From: Gordonia jacobaea
GTDB taxonomy: Bacteria; Actinomycetota; Actinomycetes; Mycobacteriales; Mycobacteriaceae
Direction: 5' to 3'
DNA: 64,000 nucleotides
Assembly (NCBI RefSeq): GCF_001186365.1
Contig: NZ_LDTZ01000026.1
Location: 1-64,000, forward strand
The notes beneath the pieces were generated by a model. The model searched no databases, had not been told where the DNA came from, and saw only the letters and a program-made list of their open reading frames with translations. Positions 43,353 through 52,413 of the stretch are shown in pieces; within the stretch, counting starts at the first letter, position 1, and every line of letters begins with the position of its first letter. A program made the position numbers and the translations under genes.

Positions 43353-44771
43353 TCAGCTCACCTCCAGCCGCAGATAGTCGTCGAGTGTCTCGCGGCGAAG
43401 AATCACCCTCGCCGTACCGTCGGCCACGGCGACCACGGCCGGTCGCATCGCCATGTTGTATCGGCTCGACATCGAATAGCAGTACGCACCGGTCGCCGCG
43501 ACGGCGATCAGATCGCCGGGTTCGAGGTCGCCGGGTAGCCAGCAGTCCTTGATCACGATATCGCCACTCTCGCAATGCTTTCCGACGACGCGGCTCACCA
43601 CCGGATCGGCGTCGGACACCCGCGAGACCAGCCGCACGTCGTACTCGGCCTGATACAGCACCGTCCGGATGTTGTCGCTCATTCCGCCGTCGACGGACAC
43701 GTAGCGACGTACCGACCCGCCGCCGAGTTCGACGTCTTTGATGGTCCCGACCCGGTAGAGCGTGATGGTGCCCGGCCCCGCGATCGCGCGACCGGGTTCG
43801 ACGGCGATGGTCGGCATCGGCAAACCAACCGCTTCCGATTCGCGGCGGACGATGGCGGCGAGTGTCTCGGCGACGTCGGCGATGGACAGCGGACGTTCGT
43901 CGGGAAGGTACGAAATACCCAGTCCCCCACCGAGATCAACGATCGACATCTGCGATGTCTTGTCGACACCGAACTCGTCGACGACGTCGTGCAGCAATCC
44001 GAGCACGCGATGTGCCGCGAGCTCGAAACCGTCCATGTCGAAGATCTGGGAGCCGATGTGGCTGTGCAGCCCCACCAGTCGCAGGTTGTCGGTGGCGAAG
44101 ACGCGTCGAACCGCTTCCATGGCGACGCCGCCCGACAGCGCGAATCCGAACTTCTGATCCTCGTGCGCCGTGGCGATGAACTCGTGGGTGTGGGCCTCGA
44201 CGCCGACCGTCACGCGGATCAGTACGTCGGCAACAACGCCACGCTCGCCCGCCAAGCGGTCGAGGCGCTCGATCTCCATCATCGAGTCCAGCACGATGTG
44301 ACCGACACCGGCCTCGAGTGCCGCGTCGAGTTCGTCGAGGCTCTTGTTGTTGCCGTGCAACGCGATTCGCTCCGCCGGGAAGCCCGCGTGAAGGGCGATC
44401 GCGAGCTCACCACCGGAACAGACGTCGAGTGACAGACCTTCCTGGTCGACCCAGCGCGCAACCTCGCTGCACAGGAACGCCTTCGACGCGTAGTGCACAC
44501 GTCCGTATGGCCCGAACGCGGTCATCATGTCGCGGCAGCGGGAGCGGAAATCATCCTCGTCGAGCACGAACAGCGGGGTGCCGAATGTCTCGGCCAGCTC
44601 GCCTACACCGACGCCCGCGATGGTCAGCTCACCGGACTCGGCACGAACAGCATTGCGGGGGAACACGTTTGCCGGGATCTGCGCCACCGCGGCCGGGTCG
44701 CTGCGCTGCTGGGCCAACTGCGGTGCCGCGTGGGTCTCGGCGTGGCGGGGTCCCGCCGGATGCGCGTTCAC
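43353..44771 (-). CDS. lysA: Diaminopimelate decarboxylase
   Basis: A 472-aa PLP enzyme of the alanine-racemase-fold group that makes lysine from meso-diaminopimelate. The PLP lysine is in VHYASKAFLC; HIGSQIFDMDGF, DLGGGLGISYLP, EPGRAIAGPG and the C-terminal CESGD and GAYCYSM motifs are present. The start overlaps the argS stop by four bases. The N-terminal 30 residues are variable. Confidence 0.96.
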   Translation of the reverse strand: MNAHPAGPRHAETHAAPQLAQQRSDPAAVAQIPANVFPRNAVRAESGELTIAGVGVGELAETFGTPLFVLDEDDFRSRCRDMMTAFGPYGRVHYASKAFLCSEVARWVDQEGLSLDVCSGGELAIALHAGFPAERIALHGNNKSLDELDAALEAGVGHIVLDSMMEIERLDRLAGERGVVADVLIRVTVGVEAHTHEFIATAHEDQKFGFALSGGVAMEAVRRVFATDNLRLVGLHSHIGSQIFDMDGFELAAHRVLGLLHDVVDEFGVDKTSQMSIVDLGGGLGISYLPDERPLSIADVAETLAAIVRRESEAVGLPMPTIAVEPGRAIAGPGTITLYRVGTIKDVELGGGSVRRYVSVDGGMSDNIRTVLYQAEYDVRLVSRVSDADPVVSRVVGKHCESGDIVIKDCWLPGDLEPGDLIAVAATGAYCYSMSSRYNMAMRPAVVAVADGTARVILRRETLDDYLRLEVS

Positions 44772-46420
44772 ATCCGCTCCGGAGCGCTGACGCCGATGAG
44801 ATAGAGCCCGTTGCGCAGCACCTGACGGGTTGCCGCGCTCAGCGCGAGCCTCGCGCCGTGGATGTCACCGGGTTCCTCATCGCCCTGTGGCAGCACCCGA
44901 TTGTGGGCGTAGAACCGGTGGTAGGCACCCGCGAGCGACTCCAGGTAGCGCGAAATGCGGTGCGGCTCACGCAGTTGCGCCGCCGTGGCCACCACCTCGT
45001 CGAAGTCGCCGATCGTGCGGATCAGATCGCCCTCGGTGTCGGAGTCGAGCAGGTCGAGGTGTTCGAGCCGGGGCTTGAGGCCCAGTTCGTCGGCGTTGCG
45101 AGCGATCGCCGACAACCGCGCGTGTGCGTACTGCACGTAGTACACCGGGTTGTCGTTGGACTGCTTGGCCAGCAGGTCGAGGTCGATGTCGATGTTGACA
45201 TCGATCGACGAGCGGATGAGTGCGTAGCGCGCGGCGTCGACTCCAACCGCGTCGACGAGATCGTCGAGCGTGATCACGGTGCCGGCACGCTTACTCATCC
45301 GCACGGGCTTGCCGTCGCGGACGAGGTTGACCATCTGGCCGATGAGGACCTCGACGGTGTCGGGATCGTCACCGAGTGACGCGGCCGCAGCCTTGAGTCG
45401 CTTGATGTAGCCGTGGTGGTCGGCGCCGAGCATGTACATGCACAGGTTGAAACCGCGGTTGCGCTTGTCGCGGTAGTAGGCGATGTCGCCCGCGATGTAG
45501 GCGGCCTCGCCGTCGCTCTTGATGACGACTCGATCCTTGTCGTCGCCGAAGTTCGTCGTGCGCAGCCACCACGCGCCGTCGGATTCGTAGAGGTTTCCGT
45601 TTGCGCGCAGCTCGGCGATGCACTCCTCCACGAGGCCCGAGGTGAACATCGAGTTCTCGTGGGTGAATACGTCGAAGTCGGTTCCGAACTCGTGCAGGCT
45701 CGACTTGATGTGGTCGAACATCAGCTCGACGCCCACCGAGCGGAAGGTCTCGCGACGCTGCTCCTGCGGCTGCTCGAGTACGCCCGGTACCGCCTCGACA
45801 ACCTGATTCGCGATCTCGACGATGTACTCGCCCGCGTAACCGTCCTCGGGCGTCGGCTCACCGAGTGCCGACGCTTCGAGTGACCGTGCGAACTTGTCGA
45901 TCTGCGAGCCGTGGTCGTTGAAGTAGTACTCGCGGGCGACCTTCGCCCCGCGTGCGGCGAGCACTCGTCCGAGCGCGTCGCCCACGGCGGCCCAGCGGGT
46001 GCCACCGAGGTGGATGGGGCCGGTCGGGTTGGCGGAGACGAACTCGAGGTTGATGGTCTTGTCGGAGAACTCGTCGCCCCTGCCGTAGTCGACGGTGTCG
46101 GTGAGGACGGTCTCGATCACGCTGTTCTGTGCTGCCGCTGCGAGCCAGATGTTGACGAATCCCGGGCCCGCGACCTCGGCTTTGTCGATTCCGTCAGCCG
46201 CGGAGAAGGCATCGGCGAGCCAGCCGGCGAGCTCACGCGGGTTGACGCCGAGCTTCTTGCCGAGCTGGAGTGCGACGTTGGTCGAGTAGTCGCCGTGATC
46301 AGCGAGGCGCGGGCGCTCGACGACCACGGAGTCGGGCACCAGAGAAGCGTCGAGTCCGTGGTCGGACACGACGGTCCGGGTCACGGCACTCAGCAATGCA
46401 GCGAGGTCGGCGGGAGTCAC
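44768..46420 (-). CDS. argS: Arginyl-tRNA synthetase
   Basis: Class I synthetase, 550 aa. An N-terminal Add1 domain is followed by the HIGH-like PTGPIHLGGTRW, the KMSKS-like VRMSKRAG, and a C-terminal anticodon-binding domain rich in Ala and Arg. GTG 46420 start. It heads the lysA-hom-thr block. A tRNA-Arg gene lies 1.5 kb away. Confidence 0.96.
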   Translation of the reverse strand: MTPADLAALLSAVTRTVVSDHGLDASLVPDSVVVERPRLADHGDYSTNVALQLGKKLGVNPRELAGWLADAFSAADGIDKAEVAGPGFVNIWLAAAAQNSVIETVLTDTVDYGRGDEFSDKTINLEFVSANPTGPIHLGGTRWAAVGDALGRVLAARGAKVAREYYFNDHGSQIDKFARSLEASALGEPTPEDGYAGEYIVEIANQVVEAVPGVLEQPQEQRRETFRSVGVELMFDHIKSSLHEFGTDFDVFTHENSMFTSGLVEECIAELRANGNLYESDGAWWLRTTNFGDDKDRVVIKSDGEAAYIAGDIAYYRDKRNRGFNLCMYMLGADHHGYIKRLKAAAASLGDDPDTVEVLIGQMVNLVRDGKPVRMSKRAGTVITLDDLVDAVGVDAARYALIRSSIDVNIDIDLDLLAKQSNDNPVYYVQYAHARLSAIARNADELGLKPRLEHLDLLDSDTEGDLIRTIGDFDEVVATAAQLREPHRISRYLESLAGAYHRFYAHNRVLPQGDEEPGDIHGARLALSAATRQVLRNGLYLIGVSAPERM

Positions 46421-46502
46421 AGGTCACCATCCTATTGGCCTGCATTCTTCGGGCGACAACGCCCCTGGTAGGTGACGTCGGTGTACGGGTAGCCGAAAGC
46501 CC

Positions 46503-47396
46503 CTAGGAGGCGTGCTCGTGAGGGAGCACGGTCGGAGTGAAGGGTTCGATCGTGGGTTCAACCCCTGAACGAACGGTCACGATCGACCACTCCGGAATCT
46601 CCACCCACTTGGTATCGCGATACTCGAGTTCCAACGGTTCGGACACCACGATGCGCCCGTCAGCGGGGAGTTCGATGTCTCCCCCGCGGTCGCCGGCGGT
46701 CAATCGCATCGTGCCCACCGAGTGATAGAGCGAATTCGAGGCCCGATTGCTCGAATAGCGCACGGCGTAGATCTCCTCGCCATTCGCGGCGCAGATCGTG
46801 GCACTGAACGGGGAGTCGACGCCGTTGTCGGTGCGCGCCTGCTCCACACGCCCGACCAGGCGCGCCAACGCACCCTTGGGATCGGTGTCGAGTCCGTAGG
46901 TCAACGCGAGGTAGAAGCACAGTTCGGTGTCGGCGTTGCCCTCGATGAACGGATACAGCTCGGGCGCCACATCGAGTGTGAGGTCGCGCTTGAGCCGGAA
47001 GAAGTCGCCGATCTCGCCGTTGTACTGAAACAGCCACCGCCCGTACTGGAATGGGTGACAGTTCGCTCGATCGATCGTGCCTCCCAGCGCAGCCCGGACG
47101 TGGGCGAGGAACATCGGCGAGGAGACCTGTTCGGCCAGCCGATGCAGATTTGCGTCACTCCATGCGGGCCGTACATCGCGGTATTGACCCGGGAAGCTGC
47201 GATCACCCCACCATCCGACACCGAATCCGTCGCCGTTCGTCGGCCACGCGTGGTTACGGAACATCGACGTCATCGGCGCCCCGGGAAGGTACAGCTGTCG
47301 CGCCTCAAAACTCTGATCGACCAGCGAATGGGATGGCCTGGTGAGAAGGTCTTCGATACGAATGGGAGAACCAGCGTAGGCAAGCCAGCGGCACAT
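46503..47396 (-). CDS. Class II glutamine amidotransferase-like protein
   Basis: A 297-aa protein starting MCRWLAYAG, so Cys2 would be the N-terminal nucleophile after Met removal. NGDGFGVGWW, HVRAALGG, NCHPFQYGRWLFQYNGEIGD and EGNADTELCFYLAL are family motifs (YafJ/EgtC-like). It hydrolyses an amide, glutamine or gamma-glutamyl, but no partner domain is fused. It is related to the ergothioneine enzyme EgtC, yet no other egt gene is near, so the substrate is unknown. Confidence 0.87.
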   Translation of the reverse strand: MCRWLAYAGSPIRIEDLLTRPSHSLVDQSFEARQLYLPGAPMTSMFRNHAWPTNGDGFGVGWWGDRSFPGQYRDVRPAWSDANLHRLAEQVSSPMFLAHVRAALGGTIDRANCHPFQYGRWLFQYNGEIGDFFRLKRDLTLDVAPELYPFIEGNADTELCFYLALTYGLDTDPKGALARLVGRVEQARTDNGVDSPFSATICAANGEEIYAVRYSSNRASNSLYHSVGTMRLTAGDRGGDIELPADGRIVVSEPLELEYRDTKWVEIPEWSIVTVRSGVEPTIEPFTPTVLPHEHAS

Positions 47397-47465
47397 GGTT
47401 TCGACGCTAACAGGGTGCGCCGTTGCGCGCGGGAATCACGGCGACGAGCTCGTAGAGTTCATGGC

Positions 47466-47849
47466 ATGATCTCGGCGATTCGACTCTTCAACGACGACGA
47501 CGGCCGCTCCCACGTCGAGTACGGCACGATCTCTCTCGACGCCGGCACATTGCGGTCGTCCGAGACGGCGACGACCACGGCGGCTTTTCAGGAGACAGCG
47601 GAGGGCGGGTCGCTCGCCTGGCACACCGCCCCGCGTCGGCAGTACGTGATCACCCTTGCTGGAATCCTCGATTTCATCACCCGCGACGGCGAGCGCTTTC
47701 GGCTCGAACCCGGCGTCGTACTTGTTGCCGAGGACACCGACGGCAGCGGTCACCAGTGGGAGCTGATCGGCGACGATCCGTGGCGGCGCCTGTACGTCGG
47801 CCTCGCCGACGACGCGGCGTCGGGCTTCGTGGCGGGGGCTGAGGGCTAG
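47466..47849 (+). CDS. Small cupin-domain protein
   Basis: A 127-aa single-domain beta-barrel. It has a cupin-like pattern: HTAPRRQYVITLAGILDFI, then GERFRLEPGVVLVAED and GSGHQWELIGDDPWRRLYVGL. A His in SGHQW could bind metal. The function cannot be assigned. It lies between the amidotransferase (divergent) and tRNA-Arg (convergent). ATG 47466; no strong RBS. Confidence 0.75.
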   Translation: MISAIRLFNDDDGRSHVEYGTISLDAGTLRSSETATTTAAFQETAEGGSLAWHTAPRRQYVITLAGILDFITRDGERFRLEPGVVLVAEDTDGSGHQWELIGDDPWRRLYVGLADDAASGFVAGAEG

Positions 47850-47899
47850 GCCTGTCCGGGGAGCGATGCCCACGACGGGAGGCCGGGAGAATATAACTG

Positions 47900-47972
47900 T
47901 GCCCCCGGCAGGATTCGAACCTGCGGCCTTCTGCTCCGGAGGCAGACGCTCTATCCCCTGAGCTACGGGGGC
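47900..47972 (-). tRNA. tRNA-Arg (anticodon CCG)
   Basis: The minus strand folds as a cloverleaf. The 7-bp acceptor stem is GCCCCCG/CGGGGGC with discriminator A. The D arm is GCTC...GAGC, the anticodon arm TCTGC-CTCCGGA-GCAGA with anticodon CCG, and the T arm CAGG-TTCGAAT-CCTG. The 3' CCA is not encoded. It reads CGG codons. Confidence 0.95.
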
Positions 47973-48097
47973 TCATCGGGCGCAGCAAGCCTAACCCACG
48001 GCGACAACAGATCCCAACCCGGTCGGTACGCGTGTCAGAACGGTGGCAGGTCTCCGGCGCTGGGATGGCCGGCCGACGTGGGGCGGAGAGCTCTAGA

Positions 48098-48159
48098 TGT
48101 GTGTCGTACCGAAGGATGTGGGTGCTGCAGCGCCCACATCCTTCGATACGACACACATT
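48098..48159. repeat. 62-nt near-perfect palindrome at the end of sbcC
   Basis: The arms 48098-48128 and 48129-48159 are complementary at 29 of 31 positions; the two mismatches become G-U type pairs on one strand. The centre is CTGCAG with no loop. The palindrome abuts the sbcC stop codon. It lacks a T-tract. It could cap sbcC transcripts or, as DNA, form a cruciform. Confidence 0.75.
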
Positions 48160-51140
48160 TACGGGGCGGCCAGTGTCCGGACGGTGACCCTGGACCCGGA
48201 TTCGCCGCGCAGCACGTGCAACTGCGACGGAATACGGGCACGCAGTTCGTCGACGTGGCTGACCACGCCAACAACTCTGCCGCCCGAACGCAATTCGTCG
48301 AGCACGCCCATCACCAGGTCGAGGGACTCCGGGTCGAGGGTGCCGAACCCCTCGTCGATGAACATCGTGTCGAGCACACGGCCGCCCGCTTCGCTCGACA
48401 CGACGTCGGCGAGTCCGAGTGCCAGCGCCAGGGACGCGAAGAACGTCTCGCCACCCGAGAGGGTTGTCGCCGCACGCGTGACACCCGTGTACTCGTCGCG
48501 CACCTCGATACCGAGACCGCCACGACGCCCCCGCGGCCCTCCGGCATCGGAGTGTGCGAATTCGTAACGGCCAGAGGACATCTGCCGAAGTCGATCCGAC
48601 GCCGCGACCAAGACTTCTTCGAGGCGTGCCGCGAGGACGTACGAGCGCAGTGTCATTCGCTTCGCGTTCTGCCCTCGTCCACTCACCAATTCGGCGAGAT
48701 CGTGAATCTCCTTCTGCCGCAGACGAATCGGCTCGAAATCGGTCAGCGCCTCCCAGTAGAGGGTGACGTGATCGGCCAGGCTGGTCGCTCGCCGCGCGGA
48801 GACGGCCGCAGCGCCGGACGCGGCGTCGCAGCGGGCACGCACCGCCTCGAGCGTGGTCTCGAGGTGGGCCAGATCGACGGGCTCGGCCGCCAGCGCCGAA
48901 CGCACGTCGTCGTCGTCGAGCGTGCCCTGCGCCTCGACTCTCAGGCCGTGCGCCTTGCGCAGCGACGACTCCCAGACTCCCATCTGCTCGTCCGTCGCCA
49001 TCGCCGCTCGCACCGCGCTCTCGTCGGCGAACTGCGCTTCGTCGCACGCGGACGCGGCGCGCCTCGCCGCCTGTGTCACCCACTCTCCGGCACGGCGCAC
49101 CTCCGCACGCGCATCCCGCAAAGCCGTCGCGCAGCGACACAGTTCGGCCAGTTCGGCCCGGCGGCCGCTGACATCGCCCCGGCCTCCGGTTGCCGTCGAG
49201 ACCTCCGCGTCGAGCGACTCGAGTTCGCCACGCAGGGAGTCCAGACGCACGGACGCCGCAGCCCGCCGCGCCTGAATCTGCGATCGTTCGGCCTGCCATG
49301 CTCTGGTCCGCCCGTCCAATTCGTCGACGACGCGCTGCAGCTTGTCGACCGACGCCGCAGCGTGTTCGGCCTGCGTGAGGCGCTTGACCGTATCGTCGCG
49401 ATCGGAGCGTACGGATTCGCGCTCCGCATCACCGATCAGCTTGTCCAGATTGGCTTTTCGCTCGCGATAGGTGTCCAGCGACGAGCGCGCACTCGTCAGC
49501 TCGGCGGAGGCGCGGTGTTCGATGTCAGCAGCCGCCGCCTCGTCGGCGTCGCCCACATGATCGCCCGGATCGGTCGTCGTGGGTGCGGGGTGCTCGCGCG
49601 AGCCGCAGACGGTGCACGGCTCGCCGTCGACGAGTTGGGACGCGAGTTCGGCCGCCATCCCGGCAAGGCGACGTTCGCGAAGGTCGAGCAGTCTGGTCCG
49701 TGCGTCATTGTGCGCCGAGTGTGCGTCGGCGACAGCGCGCTCGGCACGACTGAGGACAACCTCGAGGTTGTCGCGCTCATCGATGGCCCCGAGAATCGAC
49801 GTCTGCTGTGCCTGCTGATTGCGCAGCGTCTCGACCCGGGCACGCTGCTCATGAGCATCGTGCAGGGCAGCGATAGCTGCGGTCCGTTGCTCCGGCAGCG
49901 CCGCGAGCGCGTCGTCGAGTTCGACGGTGCGGGTGGCGGCAGCCGAGACCTCGGCCTCAGCTGCGCCGATCGCAGCGATCAGCGTGGGACGTTCGAGTGC
50001 CCTGCGCACCAGCGGTTCGAGCCGACCCGACTCCGCCGCCCAGGTGTCGATCGCGCGGGTCAACTCGGTGTCGTCGCACTCGCGCGCCCACGCCGCCTCC
50101 ACCTCTTCGGACACCGCATGCTCGGACACGGCCGATTCCGCTGCCGCACGGAGTGCATCGGCAGCACGGGCGTTGGCGATCGCCTGCTCGTGATCGGCGA
50201 GCACGGGGACCACGGGCGCCGCGCGACGCGCAGCGGCGAGTGCCTTCTCTGCGACATCGAGTTCGGGCTCGGCGGCGTCGAGTTGTTCGATGCGTGACCG
50301 CGCGGCGAGTCCACGCTGCCTGTCGTGCATCATCTTTCTGCCGCGGTCGTATGACTGCTGCGCGGCGTCGAGTACGTCGCGCGCCTCCGCCAACGCCGTG
50401 GCGTCGCGGCGTTCTGCCTCGCGGGCGTCGTCGAGGCATTTCTGCGCCCAGGCCATGTCGGGCTCAATGGGTGCCTCGACGTCGGCCAGGGCCCCGATCT
50501 GTGCGGCGACGCGGTCGATCGACGCCGCCTTTGCGTCGAGCGCCGCTGCACTCTCTCGCGCGCGCTCGCGCAGCCACTCCTCGACGTCGCCGAATCGCTC
50601 GGTGTCGAAAAGTCTCTCCAACAACGCTTCTCGCTCTTCGTTGGGTGCGCGCAAAAACCGCGAGAAGTCGCCCTGCGGGAGAAGCACGACCTGGAAGAAC
50701 TGCTCGGCACTCATGCCGAGGAGTTCGCTCACGGTCTCGCCGATCTCGGGCAATCGGGTGAGTGCCACCCCCGACCCGTCGACCCACTCGAGCGTCGCCT
50801 TCGCCTGGACCTTTGTTGTCCCCGTCCCCCGCTTCTTGGGGCGCTGATACTCGGGCGAACGGACGATGCGGAAACGGCGGCCGTTGATCGTCGCTTCGAC
50901 CTCGACCTGCGGAACCTGTTCTGCCGGAGCATGATCGGAATGCAGACGTTTGGCCTCGTTCCGGGCGCCGGGCACCCGGCCGAAGAGCGCGAACGCGACG
51001 GCGTCGAGCACCGTCGTCTTGCCCGCACCCGTCTGTCCGTGCAGCAGGAACAGGCCGTCGGCTCCGAGCGCGTCGAAGTCGATGGCCGTATCGTCGGCGA
51101 ACGGCCCGAACGCGCTCATGCGCAACCGATGAAGTCTCAT
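48159..51140 (-). CDS. sbcC: Exonuclease SbcC (SMC-like ATPase)
   Basis: SbcC, 993 aa, is the ATPase arm of the SbcCD nuclease that opens DNA hairpins and double-strand ends. N-terminal Walker A is HGQTGAGKTTVLDA. Long coiled coils flank the zinc hook DGEPCTVCGSREHP (about residues 505-512). The C-terminal ATPase has LSGGETFFASLALALGLADV and FIDEGFGTLDPESL. The start overlaps the sbcD stop by four bases. Confidence 0.96.
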   Translation of the reverse strand: MRLHRLRMSAFGPFADDTAIDFDALGADGLFLLHGQTGAGKTTVLDAVAFALFGRVPGARNEAKRLHSDHAPAEQVPQVEVEATINGRRFRIVRSPEYQRPKKRGTGTTKVQAKATLEWVDGSGVALTRLPEIGETVSELLGMSAEQFFQVVLLPQGDFSRFLRAPNEEREALLERLFDTERFGDVEEWLRERARESAAALDAKAASIDRVAAQIGALADVEAPIEPDMAWAQKCLDDAREAERRDATALAEARDVLDAAQQSYDRGRKMMHDRQRGLAARSRIEQLDAAEPELDVAEKALAAARRAAPVVPVLADHEQAIANARAADALRAAAESAVSEHAVSEEVEAAWARECDDTELTRAIDTWAAESGRLEPLVRRALERPTLIAAIGAAEAEVSAAATRTVELDDALAALPEQRTAAIAALHDAHEQRARVETLRNQQAQQTSILGAIDERDNLEVVLSRAERAVADAHSAHNDARTRLLDLRERRLAGMAAELASQLVDGEPCTVCGSREHPAPTTTDPGDHVGDADEAAAADIEHRASAELTSARSSLDTYRERKANLDKLIGDAERESVRSDRDDTVKRLTQAEHAAASVDKLQRVVDELDGRTRAWQAERSQIQARRAAASVRLDSLRGELESLDAEVSTATGGRGDVSGRRAELAELCRCATALRDARAEVRRAGEWVTQAARRAASACDEAQFADESAVRAAMATDEQMGVWESSLRKAHGLRVEAQGTLDDDDVRSALAAEPVDLAHLETTLEAVRARCDAASGAAAVSARRATSLADHVTLYWEALTDFEPIRLRQKEIHDLAELVSGRGQNAKRMTLRSYVLAARLEEVLVAASDRLRQMSSGRYEFAHSDAGGPRGRRGGLGIEVRDEYTGVTRAATTLSGGETFFASLALALGLADVVSSEAGGRVLDTMFIDEGFGTLDPESLDLVMGVLDELRSGGRVVGVVSHVDELRARIPSQLHVLRGESGSRVTVRTLAAP

Positions 51141-52348
51141 GCCGACTCTGCCACCCGGTGGCCGTCTGCCGGCGCGTCGATCTCGAAGAGCGCCAACGGC
51201 TCGCAGGATGCTACCTGCTCCGGCTCGCCGACGACAGCGCGTAGCGCGCTTTCCACAAGCGCCCGCTCACGGGTGGTCGGCTTGTCGCGTACATCGGTGA
51301 CGAAGGATGTGATGATCTCCGCATCGCTGCGACCGCGCACCCGAGAGCGGTAGTCGACGCTGTTCTCGGCGTCGGGACGCTGCCACTGCACGTGCACGGC
51401 ATGCGGAAACCGTTGTCGCAGAGCACGCATCGCGTCGACCGGGCGGACCGCATCGGTGAGCGTCGCTTCGACGTAGTGGTCTTCGGCAATCGATAGCGAC
51501 TCGTCGGTCAGCAACTCGTCGAGCGTGCCCCGCAGCGAAGTGAGACCGCGCACGATCGGCAGATCGTGGCGACGGACGTCGGATACACCGTCGGCGTCGA
51601 GGTCGACGAGCCACACGGCTTTGTGGTGTGTGTTCTCACCGAACGAGTACGGGATGGGCGACCCGCTGTAGCGGACTGTCGGCGTGAGTTCCTGCGGCGA
51701 GTGCAGGTGGCCGAGTGCGACGTAGTCGACCCCCGAGAACACCTCGGCTGCAACGGTTTCTACTCCCCCAACACTGATCGAACGTTCGGATCCGGTAGCG
51801 AGGCCACCGACGACGAACGCGTGCGCGATGACCACCGAACGCGCATCGCGTGGGGCGAGATCGGCACGGATGCGTTCCATGGCCGCAGTGAGCACGTCGG
51901 AGTGTCCGCGCGCGTCGTCGACGCCGAGTTCGGTTCGCGTGACCTCGGGTTCGAGGTATGGGATTCCGTAGATCGCCACGTCTCCGTGTTCGTCGGAGAA
52001 GACGATGGGGTCGGCGATCGACGCCACCGAGGTGCGCAGATGCAGACCACCGGCCGCGGCGAAGCTCGATCCGACACCCAGTCGCGTCGGCGAATCATGA
52101 TTGCCGGAGGTCACGACGATCGCGGCACCGGCTGCAGCGATCGCGGCAAGGCCGTCGTCGTAGACACGGACGGCGTCGGCCGAGGGCACCGACCTGTCGA
52201 ACACGTCACCCGCGACCACGACGACGTCGACCGATTCCGCGGCGACGACGTCTGCGAGGTGACGCAGCGACGCGCGCTGGTCATCGAGCAGGTCGGCGCC
52301 GTGGAAGGTTCGGCCGATATGCCAGTCGGAGGTGTGCAGGATTCGCAT
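51137..52348 (-). CDS. sbcD: Exonuclease SbcD (Mre11-like nuclease)
   Basis: A metallophosphoesterase of 403 aa, the nuclease partner of SbcC. Motifs are MRILHTSDWHIGRTFHG, VVVAGDVFDRSVPS, VVTSGNHDSPTRL, VVIAHAFV and VALGHLHSPQ, covering all Mn-binding sites. The frame opens 8 codons earlier, but ATG 52348 matches the family. It has no Shine-Dalgarno; a -10-like TACGGT ends 7 bases upstream, suggesting a leaderless transcript. Confidence 0.95.
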   Translation of the reverse strand: MRILHTSDWHIGRTFHGADLLDDQRASLRHLADVVAAESVDVVVVAGDVFDRSVPSADAVRVYDDGLAAIAAAGAAIVVTSGNHDSPTRLGVGSSFAAAGGLHLRTSVASIADPIVFSDEHGDVAIYGIPYLEPEVTRTELGVDDARGHSDVLTAAMERIRADLAPRDARSVVIAHAFVVGGLATGSERSISVGGVETVAAEVFSGVDYVALGHLHSPQELTPTVRYSGSPIPYSFGENTHHKAVWLVDLDADGVSDVRRHDLPIVRGLTSLRGTLDELLTDESLSIAEDHYVEATLTDAVRPVDAMRALRQRFPHAVHVQWQRPDAENSVDYRSRVRGRSDAEIITSFVTDVRDKPTTRERALVESALRAVVGEPEQVASCEPLALFEIDAPADGHRVAESA

Positions 52349-52413
52349 GGGAAACACCGTACGATCTGCCACCGACAGATCCGGGGAGGCGCGTCAGCCC
52401 GCCCCGGATGCCG

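Noticed and set aside
47900..47972. tRNA-Arg as an integration site
   Set aside because: No integrase, no duplicated 3' tRNA end and no foreign-looking genes next to it.
48078..50297. 739-codon plus-strand open frame
   Set aside because: Antisense of sbcC; no family similarity.
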